NCBI GenBank assembly: GCA_023457495.1
Contig: JAEWLQ010000051.1
Span: 1-64,000 of the forward strand
Source: Pseudomonadota bacterium
GTDB taxonomy: Bacteria > Pseudomonadota > Gammaproteobacteria > Steroidobacterales > Steroidobacteraceae
DNA: 64,000 nucleotides
Reading direction: 5' to 3'
Shown: piece after piece, positions 24,903 through 33,088 of the stretch
How the letters are laid out: every line of letters starts with the position of its first letter
How positions within the stretch are numbered: the first letter of the stretch is position 1
Program-made: the position numbers and the translations under genes
Notes under the pieces: generated by a model
Seen by the model: only the letters and a program-made list of their open reading frames with translations
Database searches by the model: none
Told to the model about the DNA's origin: nothing

Positions 24903-25681
24903 GCCGAACCTTGGTCTGATCGACTCACTTCCCGCGCCGCCTCTTCAATCACCTTCGCCACCGCCTTCGGCTTCGTAATCAACACCGCGTGACTCGCTTT
25001 GACTCGCGTCACCTTCGAGCCCGCCCGCTGCGCCATGCGCTCGGCGGCTTCGGGGTCGAGCGACCGATCTTCGGTCGCCAGCACGTAGTAGCTAGGCTTG
25101 TCGCGCCACGCGGCCACCTCCACCTTGCTTTCGAACGCGCGAATGGCCACGGGCATCTGCGCGTGTGCGATGAATTCGGCGTGGGCGCGCGGCAGGTCGG
25201 CGCCGAAATTCTCCGCGAACTTCTCGGGCCGCAGCATCACGAACCCGTCCGGCGTCGCGATGAAATTGCCGAGCCGTTCCGGGTCGGGTGGCGCGGCCTG
25301 GCCGGCGGTTTCGCCGGCATCGGGGACGAGCGCGGCGACGTAGACCAGCGCTTTCACCTTGGGGTCGGTGCCGGCGACGGTGATGATCGCGCCGCCGTAG
25401 CTGTGACCGACGAGCACCACGGGTCCGGTCTGCTGGTCGAGCACGCGGCGGGTGGCCGCGACGTCTTCATCCAGTCCGGTCAGCGGCTGTTGCACGACGC
25501 TCACGTGATAGCCGTCGCGCACCAGCACGTCGTACACGCCGCGCCAGGCGGAGCCGTCGATGAGCGCGCCGTGCACGAGGACGATGGAGGGCTTGGGAGC
25601 GGGTGTCGCCGTGATGGCGGGGGCGGTGAGGGTGATAGCAAGGAGGCTGGTAATCGTGCGGAGCACGGCTTTGGTTTTCAT
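24866..25681 (-). CDS. Secreted alpha/beta hydrolase
   Basis: 271 aa from ATG 25681 with a signal peptide (SLLAITLTAPAITA). VLVHGALIDGSAWRGVYDVL carries the oxyanion HG; the nucleophile Ser lies in GHSYGG, the acid probably in ATEDRSLDP and the His in KASHAVL. The family includes salicylate esterase-like and EstC-like enzymes. The substrate is unknown. The longer frame to 26014 runs into an MFS relic and is not supported. Confidence 0.85.
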   Translation of the reverse strand: MKTKAVLRTITSLLAITLTAPAITATPAPKPSIVLVHGALIDGSAWRGVYDVLVRDGYHVSVVQQPLTGLDEDVAATRRVLDQQTGPVVLVGHSYGGAIITVAGTDPKVKALVYVAALVPDAGETAGQAAPPDPERLGNFIATPDGFVMLRPEKFAENFGADLPRAHAEFIAHAQMPVAIRAFESKVEVAAWRDKPSYYVLATEDRSLDPEAAERMAQRAGSKVTRVKASHAVLITKPKAVAKVIEEAAREVSRSDQGSAHRGGANSAGNR

Positions 25682-25763
25682 GGCCGCAGTGTCGTCTAAA
25701 TCGGCGCGGAATTTAACGCTGGCGTTACGCGGATCCTGCGAGAACCTGGAGCTTTCCGCCGCG

Positions 25764-25890
25764 CGGGTAGTCAGACGGGGATGCCGGCCGTCCTCGCGAT
25801 CGCGGCGATCGCGGCGATCACGGCGATCCCGGCGACGGGATATACGGGCATCCTGCTCGGGCCCGCGCGCAAAGGTTTCGCTGACATAGG
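25764..25890 (+). pseudogene. MFS transporter fragment
   Basis: The stretch GGTAGTCAGACG..., then MPAVLAIAAIAAITAIPATG and YTGILLGPA, is nearly the same at DNA level as part of the MFS gene at about 50,238-50,345 (MPPVLAIAAITTTGYAGILL). It has a small internal duplication of ATCGCGGCG units and then breaks off into a GTTTCGCTGACAT element. It is a stray copy of that transporter or of a paralogue. Confidence 0.7.
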
Positions 25891-25970
25891 CCTGCCCGCA
25901 GATATTCGCGCGCTCGCAGCTTTGGACTGTGCACGTCCGTGGCGCTTGCAACGATCGCCGCCGTGATCTC

Positions 25971-27962
25971 TCACTCCAGCACGGCAAACTCAGCCCGCGC
26001 CCGCCGTACGACATCCGAATCTTCCTTGTAAACGACCTGCATCGTGCTCATCGCCGCCCGATACTCGATCTTCGCCTCCGCCGTCTTGCCCTCGGCCATC
26101 CGCACGCGCACCAGGTTCAGTCGCGACCGGGCGACGTTGGGATGCGCCGCCGAATAGTTCTTCAGATTGATCGCGAGCGCGCGCTCGGCGAGCGGCGCGG
26201 CCCGGTCGGCACGACGAAGCTTCACGAAGTAGAGCGCCTGCCGGTCGAGGGCATAGGCCACATCCGGGTGATCGGTACCTTGCGATTTCTCCCAGATCAT
26301 CTGCGATCGCAATAGATAGGTCATTCCCTTTTCATACTGCCCCAAGTCCCCGTAGAGGCAGCCCAGGTTATACGCGGCGTAGCCGGTCTCGGTGTGGTCG
26401 GCGCCGAGCACACGTTCGCGGATGGTGAGCGTCTTCTCGAAGTAAGGCTTGGCCTCGGCAAACTGCCCGGACTCGGCATGGAGGATTCCGATCATCTGGG
26501 TCGATGTGAGCGTCTCGGGATGATCCTGGCCGTACACTCTCTGATCCATGGCCAGCGCCTTGCGGGCGTACCCGAGTGCGCGATCGCCCTGGCGCGCCTC
26601 CTGAGTGAGAAGCGCGAGGCCGTAGTAAGACTTCGCGATGTCGGGGTGCACGTCGCCGAACAGCCGCTGGCGCATCTCGAGACCCTGGATCGCGTAGGGT
26701 TCTGCCTGGGCAAAGCGCGCCTGTTCCCGATGTAGATAGGCATACGTGTCGAGCACGTGGGCCGCTTCGGGTGAGTCGCCATCGGCCAGCAGCTTGCTGG
26801 CGGCGTCGAGTTCGGCGAGAGCCTCATCGGGTCGATTCACTTTCACGAGAAGGTTCGCGAGACCCACATGCCTGCGAATGCAGGCGATGGAATTGTTTTC
26901 GCAAGGGCTCAGCATCGAGAGGCTGTCGCGAAACTGCTTCTCCGCGTCCGCCGCATTGTCGGTGCCGGCGTTGAGCAACGCCATCGAGTAAAGCGCATCG
27001 GCGCGTTGCGCGCTCGGAGCGTCACGTGCCAGGTGCAGAGCGTTGACAAGCAGCGCGCGCGCGGGCGCATTCAAACCGAGCTGATGGTAGACGGTGCCGA
27101 TCGAGCCCAGGAGTCTGCTTTGAATTTCGGCACCGCCGGCCTTCTCGGTCTCGATGCGCGCGGCGGCGCGATCGAGTAGTGCACGGGCGGTGATGGTATT
27201 CCCGAGTGATTCGCTGGGCGCGGAAGTGCGGAAGATGGAGATCAGGAAGTCCGACACCTGGCGCGCGGAATCCGCTTCACGCCGCGCAATCTCGGCGTTC
27301 GCGATGGCCTCGCTGCGGGCATGCCAGGCATACGCGGCCAGCGTGAGGGTGACGAGCAACACGCCGGAGACGGCCGCCATCGCGCGCCACAACAATTTCT
27401 GGCGGCGCTGCAGCTCGCGCCGGCGGATGGCATCGAGGCCGACACCGAGAAGTCCGGCGGCGAGCTGTTCGAGCGCGGGGTTGAGTGCGCTCCGTCCCTT
27501 GCGGATGTCTGCAGCCAGTGGCTCGGTGTCGTCGATGACGCCCGGCAGCAGCGCGCTCGGCAAGCACTCCCGCTCATCGGCTAATCCGCGCGCGCGGGTG
27601 TTGGGCCGGCCGCCCACGAGAAGGCACAGTACTCGCGCCTTGCCATGCCGGCGCACGAAATACTCGACCTCGTTATTGACCCGCGGCGAGCGCGCGGCCG
27701 CGGGGGAGCACACGACGATGAGGTAGGCGGATGCGTCCAGTCCCGCCTGGAGCGCGGTAGTCAGGTCCGGCGAACTACCGAGCTCGGCGCGATCGAAGAA
27801 TACGGGCGCGAAACTTTCGTCATTCAGGCCCAGAGCCTGGGGTCGATCTGCCAGATCCTTGGGAATGGCGAATCGCTCGAGCATGGAATGCAGCCACTGC
27901 GCATGCAGTGCATCTTCGTGCGAGTAGCTGATGAACGCCCAATAACGTTTGTCGACTGACAT
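25971..27962 (-). CDS. TIR domain - transmembrane - TPR protein
   Basis: 663 aa. The N-terminal TIR domain (AFISYSHED at about 9-17; DESFAPVFFDRAEL; CSPAAARSPRVNNEVEYF with the likely catalytic Glu) is followed by one TM helix (GVLLVTLTLAAYAWHA, near 200) and about ten TPR units to the C-terminus (repeats around YGLALLTQEARQGDRALGYA and YNLGCLYGDLGQYEKGMTYL). Bacterial TIR domains can hydrolyse NAD+ or act as scaffolds; the TPR part would sense a partner, probably on the other side of the membrane. It diverges from an NrtR-like Nudix gene by 47 bp. Defence or stress signalling is inferred, not shown. Confidence 0.87.
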   Translation of the reverse strand: MSVDKRYWAFISYSHEDALHAQWLHSMLERFAIPKDLADRPQALGLNDESFAPVFFDRAELGSSPDLTTALQAGLDASAYLIVVCSPAAARSPRVNNEVEYFVRRHGKARVLCLLVGGRPNTRARGLADERECLPSALLPGVIDDTEPLAADIRKGRSALNPALEQLAAGLLGVGLDAIRRRELQRRQKLLWRAMAAVSGVLLVTLTLAAYAWHARSEAIANAEIARREADSARQVSDFLISIFRTSAPSESLGNTITARALLDRAAARIETEKAGGAEIQSRLLGSIGTVYHQLGLNAPARALLVNALHLARDAPSAQRADALYSMALLNAGTDNAADAEKQFRDSLSMLSPCENNSIACIRRHVGLANLLVKVNRPDEALAELDAASKLLADGDSPEAAHVLDTYAYLHREQARFAQAEPYAIQGLEMRQRLFGDVHPDIAKSYYGLALLTQEARQGDRALGYARKALAMDQRVYGQDHPETLTSTQMIGILHAESGQFAEAKPYFEKTLTIRERVLGADHTETGYAAYNLGCLYGDLGQYEKGMTYLLRSQMIWEKSQGTDHPDVAYALDRQALYFVKLRRADRAAPLAERALAINLKNYSAAHPNVARSRLNLVRVRMAEGKTAEAKIEYRAAMSTMQVVYKEDSDVVRRARAEFAVLE

Positions 27963-28009
27963 CCGTGCTCTCCCCGGTCAGCTCTTGTTCTTCGTGTAGT
28001 ATCGACACC

Positions 28010-28675
28010 ATGGCAGCAACGACGGGATTCACATACAAACATCCGCATCCGGCCGTCACGGTGGATGTGGCTACCTTCACGTACCACGAGGGAGAGATCA
28101 AGGTGCTTCTCGTCCGCCGCGCGGTCGAGCCGTTCAAGGGCCAATGGGCGCTGCCGGGTGGATTCCTCAAACCCACGGAAGGGCTGGAGGAGGCTGCGCG
28201 TCGTGAAATCGAGGAAGAAACCGGTCTCACCGGGCTGCGTATCCAACAGGTGGGCGCGTTCGGCGATCCCGGTCGCGATCCCCGTGAGCGTGTGGTCAGC
28301 ATCGCTCACATGGCCGTGGTGCGCCATGAGGACGTGGCGCCGCGCGCGGGCAGCGATGCGGCGGAGGTCGCGTGGATGCCGCTGTTCTCGCCACCGCGGC
28401 TGGCCTTCGATCACAAGCAGATCCTCGCGTTCGCGCACCAGCAGCTCGTGCACCAGATACGCGAGACAAACCTCTCGGTCGATTTCCTGCAGGAGGAATT
28501 CACTCTCACCGAACTGCAGAAAGTGCACGAAGCCGTGATGGGTGCCGAGATGGACAAGCGCAATTTCCGCAAGTGGGTCGCGACCATGGAGTTCCTGAAG
28601 CCGACGCGCAAGCACACCACGGGCGGGGCGCATCGGCCGGCGCTGCTGTACCGCGCGGACCGATCCTTGCGATGA
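28010..28675 (+). CDS. Nudix hydrolase / NrtR-like regulator
   Basis: 221 aa from ATG 28010. The Nudix box is complete: GGFLKPTEGLEEAARREIEE then ETGL. The C-terminal part (FTLTELQKVHEAVMGAEMDK, RNFRKWVATMEF, HRPALLYR) matches the winged-helix of NrtR-type regulators, which bind ADP-ribose and repress NAD-synthesis genes. A complete box means it could also hydrolyse ADP-ribose. It diverges from the TIR gene and ends at a strong terminator. Confidence 0.85.
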   Translation: MAATTGFTYKHPHPAVTVDVATFTYHEGEIKVLLVRRAVEPFKGQWALPGGFLKPTEGLEEAARREIEEETGLTGLRIQQVGAFGDPGRDPRERVVSIAHMAVVRHEDVAPRAGSDAAEVAWMPLFSPPRLAFDHKQILAFAHQQLVHQIRETNLSVDFLQEEFTLTELQKVHEAVMGAEMDKRNFRKWVATMEFLKPTRKHTTGGAHRPALLYRADRSLR

Positions 28676-28690
28676 ACTGATAACGCCACG

Positions 28691-28715
28691 AAAGGCCGGA
28701 GTCCGGCCTTTTTTT
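28691..28715 (+). terminator. Intrinsic terminator after the Nudix gene
   Basis: Stem AAAGGCCGGA / TCCGGCCTTT with a one-base loop, followed by a T-run. It sits 15 bp after the Nudix stop and insulates the secreted-protein operon. Confidence 0.9.
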
Positions 28716-28729
28716 GGCCGCCAAAACTA

Positions 28730-28783
28730 AGTGTTGACAAGACACTAAGTGATCCCCTAGCCTGTAAGTGTCGAATCAACACT
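28730..28783 (+). promoter_or_regulatory. Promoter with two AGTGT-N7-ACACT operators
   Basis: Two inverted repeats with the same arms and the same 7-bp spacer: AGTGT-TGACAAG-ACACT (28730-28746) and AGTGT-CGAATCA-ACACT (28767-28783), centres 37 bp apart. A consensus -35 box TTGACA (28734-28739) lies inside the first; a weak -10 (TAGCCT or TGTAAG, near 28760) lies between them. A dimeric repressor or activator would thus cover the promoter of the following three genes. The regulator is not identified; the upstream NrtR-like protein is one candidate. Confidence 0.75.
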
Positions 28784-28805
28784 AACACCGCAAGGGGAGA
28801 CGCTC

Positions 28806-29147
28806 ATGAAAATCGGCAGTGTGTTTGCCGCGGCCATCGGGGCCGCCAGTCTGTTTGCCGGCACCGCCGTTCCGTTCGCGTCGGTGGCGCAGGCGGGCAA
28901 TGCCGACTTCTGCCTCGTCGCGCGTGAGCGGGGCAATGGTGGACAGGAGCTCTACAACCGCTGTCAGGAACCCGTGGAAGCCGCCTGGTGCCACTACGAC
29001 GACAACTACTGCGCCCGGTTCAACAACAGCTGGACCATCGGCCCGCAGCAGAGCTACCCGGTCGAAAGCGGCACGATGTTGTACGCAGCCTGCCGAGGCG
29101 CCAACTCGATTGCGCGCATCAGCCGCACGTTCCTGGAATGCGCATAG
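28806..29147 (+). CDS. Secreted six-Cys protein of unknown function
   Basis: 113 aa; signal peptide ends VAQA before GNADFC. The mature part has six Cys (FC, RC, WC, YC, AC, EC), which suits three disulphides in the periplasm or outside. No family recognised. AAGGGGAGA upstream is a strong ribosome site. It heads a three-gene run under the double-operator promoter. Confidence 0.75.
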   Translation: MKIGSVFAAAIGAASLFAGTAVPFASVAQAGNADFCLVARERGNGGQELYNRCQEPVEAAWCHYDDNYCARFNNSWTIGPQQSYPVESGTMLYAACRGANSIARISRTFLECA

Positions 29148-29171
29148 CGCGGGACGAGGTCGGAGCCAGTC

Positions 29172-30146
29172 ATGTCCACTTTCAGCAATCGCCTGGTCGC
29201 ACTGTTCCTCGCATTCTCGGCGCTGACGGTTTCAAACACTTCTCGCGCGCAGGTGGAATGCGACTGCTCGAAGATCATCGGCGACTGTGGAGGAGGGCTG
29301 CGACTCGTTTCGCAACGCTTCAAGCCCGCAAATCCAGTCACCCGTGATCTCGCCGAGATTCACTGGGTCGTCGAACTGAATGCCGGCCCTTCGCCGCCGA
29401 AGTGCGCCCTGGTCTCGGGGTCCGTCGAGGGGGCCGGCTCCCAGGGCATGAACGCCTACACCGAGCTTTTCGGCAGAAGCATCTACAAGAAGGTCGTCGT
29501 GAACGGCGTCCCGGTGCAAGTCGCCGACTGGCAAAGCACGACGCGGGAGTCGGTCACGATCTCGTACTCCGGCTATCACGCCAGCTGCAAGGTGTGTGAA
29601 GCCAGGGACAAGGAAGAAGAGAAGAAGAAGAAAGAGAAGGAGAAGGAGCGCGAGTCGGGTGGACAGGAAGCCGCGGGCTCGGCCGCGGATCCCGTTGCGG
29701 CCGCGCTGGCCCAGCAGTCTGCCCAAACCTCGCAGCAGATGACTGCGAACTCTGCGCGGGGATACGAGCCGCCTAACCAGTTGTCCGCCGCCGAAAGACG
29801 CAGGCGCTCGGAAATTCTGCAGCGCGGGACGCAGCAGGCTTCGGGACTGGCGCGGCGGGCATTTTCTGGTGGCGATTCACTTTCCCATTCCTATTCGATG
29901 TCGGGTCAGGAATCGGGTGACGGCTCGGATTCAACTCCATGCGCGCCGCTGGAGGCCGCGGTCAGAGAGTTGGACCTGACCGCGGACAGCATATGCGGCA
30001 TTGCGGCTCGCGAACAGCAGGCAGCTGCGCGATTGCGCTCCGCCGCAAGCTCGTGTTCGGCCGATAACCAGCGATGGGCCGCGGACCATGCGAGAGCGCT
30101 CGAGACGCATGCGGCGGAAATACTGCGCGATTCTTGTGGAAACTAA
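29172..30146 (+). CDS. Secreted protein with charged coiled linker
   Basis: 324 aa; signal peptide MSTFSNRLVALFLAFSALTV ending SRAQ. The N-terminal ~130 residues form a Cys-containing beta-rich domain (ECDCSKIIGDCGG; SGYHASCKVC). A Lys/Glu run (KEEEKKKKEKEKERE) follows, then a Gln/Ser-rich low-complexity part and a C-terminal helical domain with four Cys. Unrecognised family; 24 bp after the first gene of the run. Confidence 0.7.
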   Translation: MSTFSNRLVALFLAFSALTVSNTSRAQVECDCSKIIGDCGGGLRLVSQRFKPANPVTRDLAEIHWVVELNAGPSPPKCALVSGSVEGAGSQGMNAYTELFGRSIYKKVVVNGVPVQVADWQSTTRESVTISYSGYHASCKVCEARDKEEEKKKKEKEKERESGGQEAAGSAADPVAAALAQQSAQTSQQMTANSARGYEPPNQLSAAERRRRSEILQRGTQQASGLARRAFSGGDSLSHSYSMSGQESGDGSDSTPCAPLEAAVRELDLTADSICGIAAREQQAAARLRSAASSCSADNQRWAADHARALETHAAEILRDSCGN

Positions 30147-30165
30147 CTAATTCGGGAGAAGAACG

Positions 30166-31542
30166 ATGACTCGGACCAAGTTGACGATACTGGCTGCGCT
30201 TTTCGCGATGTCCGCGGCAGGGACGCATGCGAAGGACAGTCCCCAATTGCAGCCGCAAAAATCCTGGCGAGCCAAGGAGTCGGTACCGGTGCACCCGCGT
30301 GCAGGCGTCGGAGCGGGCAAGGTAATCTTGCTCCGATATCCCGCCAGCATCGATCCCTCGGTCCAGCAGGTCCTTGCCAACAGCTACGCCTCCGCGCGTA
30401 CGTTTCCGGGTTCGTACTCCTGTGTGAGCAATGGCTATGCGGACCGCAACTCGCTCACCGCCGCCATCGCGCGCACCGTGTACTTCTCGTACGACGTGTA
30501 CTCGGGACTGCGCGCGACCTTTCCGGATGCGCGCGTGATCCTCAGTCCCGGCCGGATTACACAAGACACCGATCGCGCGATTGCCGTGAGGACCGATGCT
30601 CCTCCCGCGGACGTCTACGTCGACTTCTTCGCGTTCGAACATCCCTGCGACGACAACAGCCAGGGATTGAGCACGCGAGGCCGGAAAGTCCTGCCTATCT
30701 TCGCCATCAGTGTTCCCGATCAGGGCAAAGGGCATCGCTTGATCGCGGTCACCCATAGTCTGGTGCCGCTCATCGGTGCTTCGCCCAATCGGAAGCCGGA
30801 CATCGCGCTGCTCTTCAACTCGAACGACATCGCCTATGCCGCGATGACGCAGGAGCCTGGAGTCAAAGGCACTCTGCCCGTCGCCGAATACCGGCAGCTC
30901 TGGGATTCTGCCGGATCGGTCGAGCGCATGCCGTTCTCCGCGTTCGAAGTGCTGGAGCGCGCAGACTCGCGCTGGGAGATTGCCCCTGTATTTCATGCGG
31001 TGCTCGCCAGGACGGTTACCCGCGCAATCGAAGAGTCGACGAAGCCAGGTTCGCCGTCGGCATTGGAAGCCACGCTGAAGCTCTATGATCCGGCCGCCAG
31101 CCTGAGCGCGATCTCCGCGGAGCAACGGCAGCGCCTGGATCAGATCCGTGAGGCGGAGCTGCAGTTCTCCGCGGACTTCTACGGCAAGGCGCTCACCGAG
31201 TATTCGCTCGGCTCGAGCGGCCTGAAGATGTCCGCGCTGATCAAGGAAGAGGCGGGCATGGACCGCGACCGGAAGGTCAACAAGGCATTCAGTCTCTTGA
31301 TGCTCGCGGGCGGAATTGCCGGCGCGGCCGCGGGAGATGTGGCCGCTCCGTCCGCCGCTGCCCAGGCCATCTCGATGAACGCCCCGATCTGGGACTTGCG
31401 CGTGCTGCAGGGCGAGGAAGCGTCCGCCGCGGAAGCCGATCGCACTTATCAGACGTCGATTGGTGCGACGTCGGTGGTCGCCAGGAACTTCGAGGAGCTG
31501 CGGGCGGTGTTGAAGGGGATCTATGCGCAGTCATCGAACTAA
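30166..31542 (+). CDS. Secreted protein of unknown function
   Basis: 458 aa; signal peptide ends THAKD. The middle is a mixed alpha/beta domain (YVDFFAFEHPCDDNSQG; RKVLPIFAISVPDQGKG; DIALLFNSNDIAYA); the C-terminal part has an Ala/Gly-rich helix (LLMLAGGIAGAAAGDVAAPS) that may touch membrane. No family recognised. Third gene of the run (19-bp gap), so probably working with the two secreted Cys-rich proteins before it. Confidence 0.7.
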   Translation: MTRTKLTILAALFAMSAAGTHAKDSPQLQPQKSWRAKESVPVHPRAGVGAGKVILLRYPASIDPSVQQVLANSYASARTFPGSYSCVSNGYADRNSLTAAIARTVYFSYDVYSGLRATFPDARVILSPGRITQDTDRAIAVRTDAPPADVYVDFFAFEHPCDDNSQGLSTRGRKVLPIFAISVPDQGKGHRLIAVTHSLVPLIGASPNRKPDIALLFNSNDIAYAAMTQEPGVKGTLPVAEYRQLWDSAGSVERMPFSAFEVLERADSRWEIAPVFHAVLARTVTRAIEESTKPGSPSALEATLKLYDPAASLSAISAEQRQRLDQIREAELQFSADFYGKALTEYSLGSSGLKMSALIKEEAGMDRDRKVNKAFSLLMLAGGIAGAAAGDVAAPSAAAQAISMNAPIWDLRVLQGEEASAAEADRTYQTSIGATSVVARNFEELRAVLKGIYAQSSN

Positions 31543-31570
31543 TCGCACGACGTAACCTGGCAGGATTGAC

Positions 31571-31590
31571 CACGTTCCAGGCGGAACGTC
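31571..31590. repeat. Dispersed palindrome, copy B
   Basis: CACGTTCCAGGCGGAACGTC, three changes from GACGTTCCAGCTGGAACGTC. It lies about 20 bp before the Imm49-HTH hybrid frame. Confidence 0.6.
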
Positions 31591-31610
31591 ATCATTTCGT
31601 GCGACAACCC

Positions 31611-31814
31611 ATGAAGATAGACCGCCACCCATTCAACTCCGAAGCGCTGCGAGGGCTCACGCAGGCGGCTGCAGCCAAGAAGCTGCACCCGACACAGCCG
31701 CGTTTGAACGCGTTGCTCAAGGGGAGAATCGAGCTGTTCAGTCTCGATGCCCTCGTCAACATCGCCACGCTTGCTGGGTTGCGCGTCGAGCTGAAGGTCA
31801 AGCGCGCTGTCTGA
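31611..31814 (+). pseudogene. Hybrid: Imm49 N-terminus joined to an XRE/HigA-type HTH fragment
   Basis: The first ~14 codons (MKIDRHPFNSEALR) match the start of the Imm49 gene at 24075 (MQIARHEFDSAASQAL). From LTQAAAAKKLHPTQPRLNAL onward the frame is the C-terminal half of an XRE antitoxin (LLKGRIELFSLDALVNIATL, AGLRVELKV). The HTH is missing its first helix. An Imm49 tail follows at 31830. So an Imm49 copy has lost its middle and gained an HTH piece. A 67-aa product is possible; more likely it is debris. Confidence 0.6.
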
Positions 31815-31829
31815 ATTCGGAAGAGTCTC

Positions 31830-31904
31830 GGCATTGCGATCGAAGTCGAGTCGGACTATCTGTTGCCGGGGCTGCTTGCGCCCGAACTCAAATCGGCTGG
31901 CTGA
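31830..31904 (+). pseudogene. Imm49 C-terminal tail, fragment 1
   Basis: Reads GIAIEVESDYLLPGLLAPEL then KSAG-stop, against GIRIEVESDYLLPALFAPPR in the complete gene. Only about 24 codons remain. It overlaps the 3' end of the converging VOC gene by 17 bp. Confidence 0.75.
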
Positions 31905-32310
31905 TCTTCCACTCGTAACCGAACGGATCGAGAAAGAAGAACACGCGGTCACCGTAGTACTCATCCACGGGTTCCGCGAGGACCTGGAGCTTCCGGCCTC
32001 GAACGAATTCGTAAACGGTCGCGAGATCTTCAACCTGCAGGATGAGCGTAACGCCCGCGCCGCGCTGACCGGCCGTGCTGCTCGCGAGCATCGACGCGCG
32101 CGGATGGCTGGGATAGGGGGATACATCCAGCCGTCCGAGGAACAGCGCATTTCCTTCCTTGCGAAGATGCGCATGAACGATTCTTCCGCGCTCGTCGGGA
32201 ATCGAGGAGACCTCGCTGAAACCCAGGGCCTTGTAGAACTCGAGAGCATCCTCGACTTGTTCCACTGCCAGCACGGGAATGAGCGAAGGGGCCTTCAGAT
32301 CGTGGTTCAT
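31888..32310 (-). CDS. VOC-family protein
   Basis: 140 aa; LIPVLAVEQVEDALEFYKAL start, HAHLRKEGNALFLGR and FFFLDPFGYEWKISQ end are typical of bleomycin-resistance/glyoxalase-like VOC proteins (the terminal Glu is the usual metal ligand). Substrate unknown. It is trapped between two Imm49 fragments, which suggests local rearrangement brought it here. Confidence 0.85.
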   Translation of the reverse strand: MNHDLKAPSLIPVLAVEQVEDALEFYKALGFSEVSSIPDERGRIVHAHLRKEGNALFLGRLDVSPYPSHPRASMLASSTAGQRGAGVTLILQVEDLATVYEFVRGRKLQVLAEPVDEYYGDRVFFFLDPFGYEWKISQPI

Positions 32311-32361
32311 ATTGTATGGTCGAAAGTGGACAGGGCCAAAAGTCTAACAATTTAGGCAGGG

Positions 32362-32513
32362 CGACGGCCTTGTGCGCCGAGCGGCCGCACGGACCGATCT
32401 CCTGGTTCTCGCGCCCGCGCAGGCGCTGTGTTGCCTGGCGCATGACCGCGGCATTCCAATCTGAGATCGAGTCGGACTATCTGCGGCCGGAATTGCTCGC
32501 TGCTTCTCATTAG
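32362..32513 (+). pseudogene. Imm49 C-terminal fragment 2, with two frameshifts
   Basis: PHGPISWFSR matches PHGSISWFSL of the complete Imm49; the frame then shifts (continuing PAQALCCLAHDRGIPI one frame over) and shifts back before EIESDYLRPELLAASH-stop. Two compensating shifts and the loss of everything upstream show an old relic. Confidence 0.75.
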
Positions 32514-32551
32514 TCGAGCAGCTAGATAGGCATGCTCATAGTGTCTCGAGT

Positions 32552-32567
32552 TATGGCATTTGCCATA
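32552..32567. promoter_or_regulatory. Inverted repeat TATGGCA-TT-TGCCATA
   Basis: A 7+2+7 inverted repeat about 115 bp before the secreted protein gene at 32684. It could be an operator; no -10/-35 pair is clear. The rest of 32514-32683 shows no gene. Confidence 0.35.
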
Positions 32568-32683
32568 TTGGTAACTCGTCCCCAACGCTGCTCCTGATCG
32601 CTGCCTCACAAGGGGCTGTCAGCATTCGCGAAGCAATGACAGATTGTGAGCTAACAACTGGAGCCTGAATCGTGGGAACAAGA

Positions 32684-33088
32684 ATGAAGCTGTGGGCCGG
32701 CGTCGTTATCGCAGGTCTTTTCACGAATGCCATGGCCGCACAAGGAGGCGTTTCGTCACTTGCGGTTGGCTTCTACGACTCCGACGAGAAGGCATTGCTG
32801 GGTCCTGCATTCATGAAAGCCGTGAACGCCTATCTGCGGCGATATGAGCCTCGATTGGTTGAGCGCCGCCCCGAGGGTGTGAAGATGCAGGTCGATTACG
32901 ACTACTTCTATGACATCGAGCTGAAAATCAAAGGCGATGAATACGAAATTGTCGTGTCGCTCGCCGAAATGACGAGCAGATACTCAAAGGCGCAAAAGGC
33001 AGCCTCCAAATTGTCCGCCGGCGTCCTCCGAGCGATGGAAAAGGAATTGGTGCGCGGATCGCGGGTTCGAAGCAGGGCACACCGATGA
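32684..33088 (+). CDS. Secreted protein of unknown function
   Basis: 134 aa from ATG 32684 (a GTG at 32672 is possible); signal peptide MKLWAGVVIAGLFTNAMA. The mature part has VDYDYFYDIELKIKGDEYEI and a basic C-terminus. No family recognised. It overlaps the next lipoprotein gene by ATGA. Confidence 0.7.
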   Translation: MKLWAGVVIAGLFTNAMAAQGGVSSLAVGFYDSDEKALLGPAFMKAVNAYLRRYEPRLVERRPEGVKMQVDYDYFYDIELKIKGDEYEIVVSLAEMTSRYSKAQKAASKLSAGVLRAMEKELVRGSRVRSRAHR

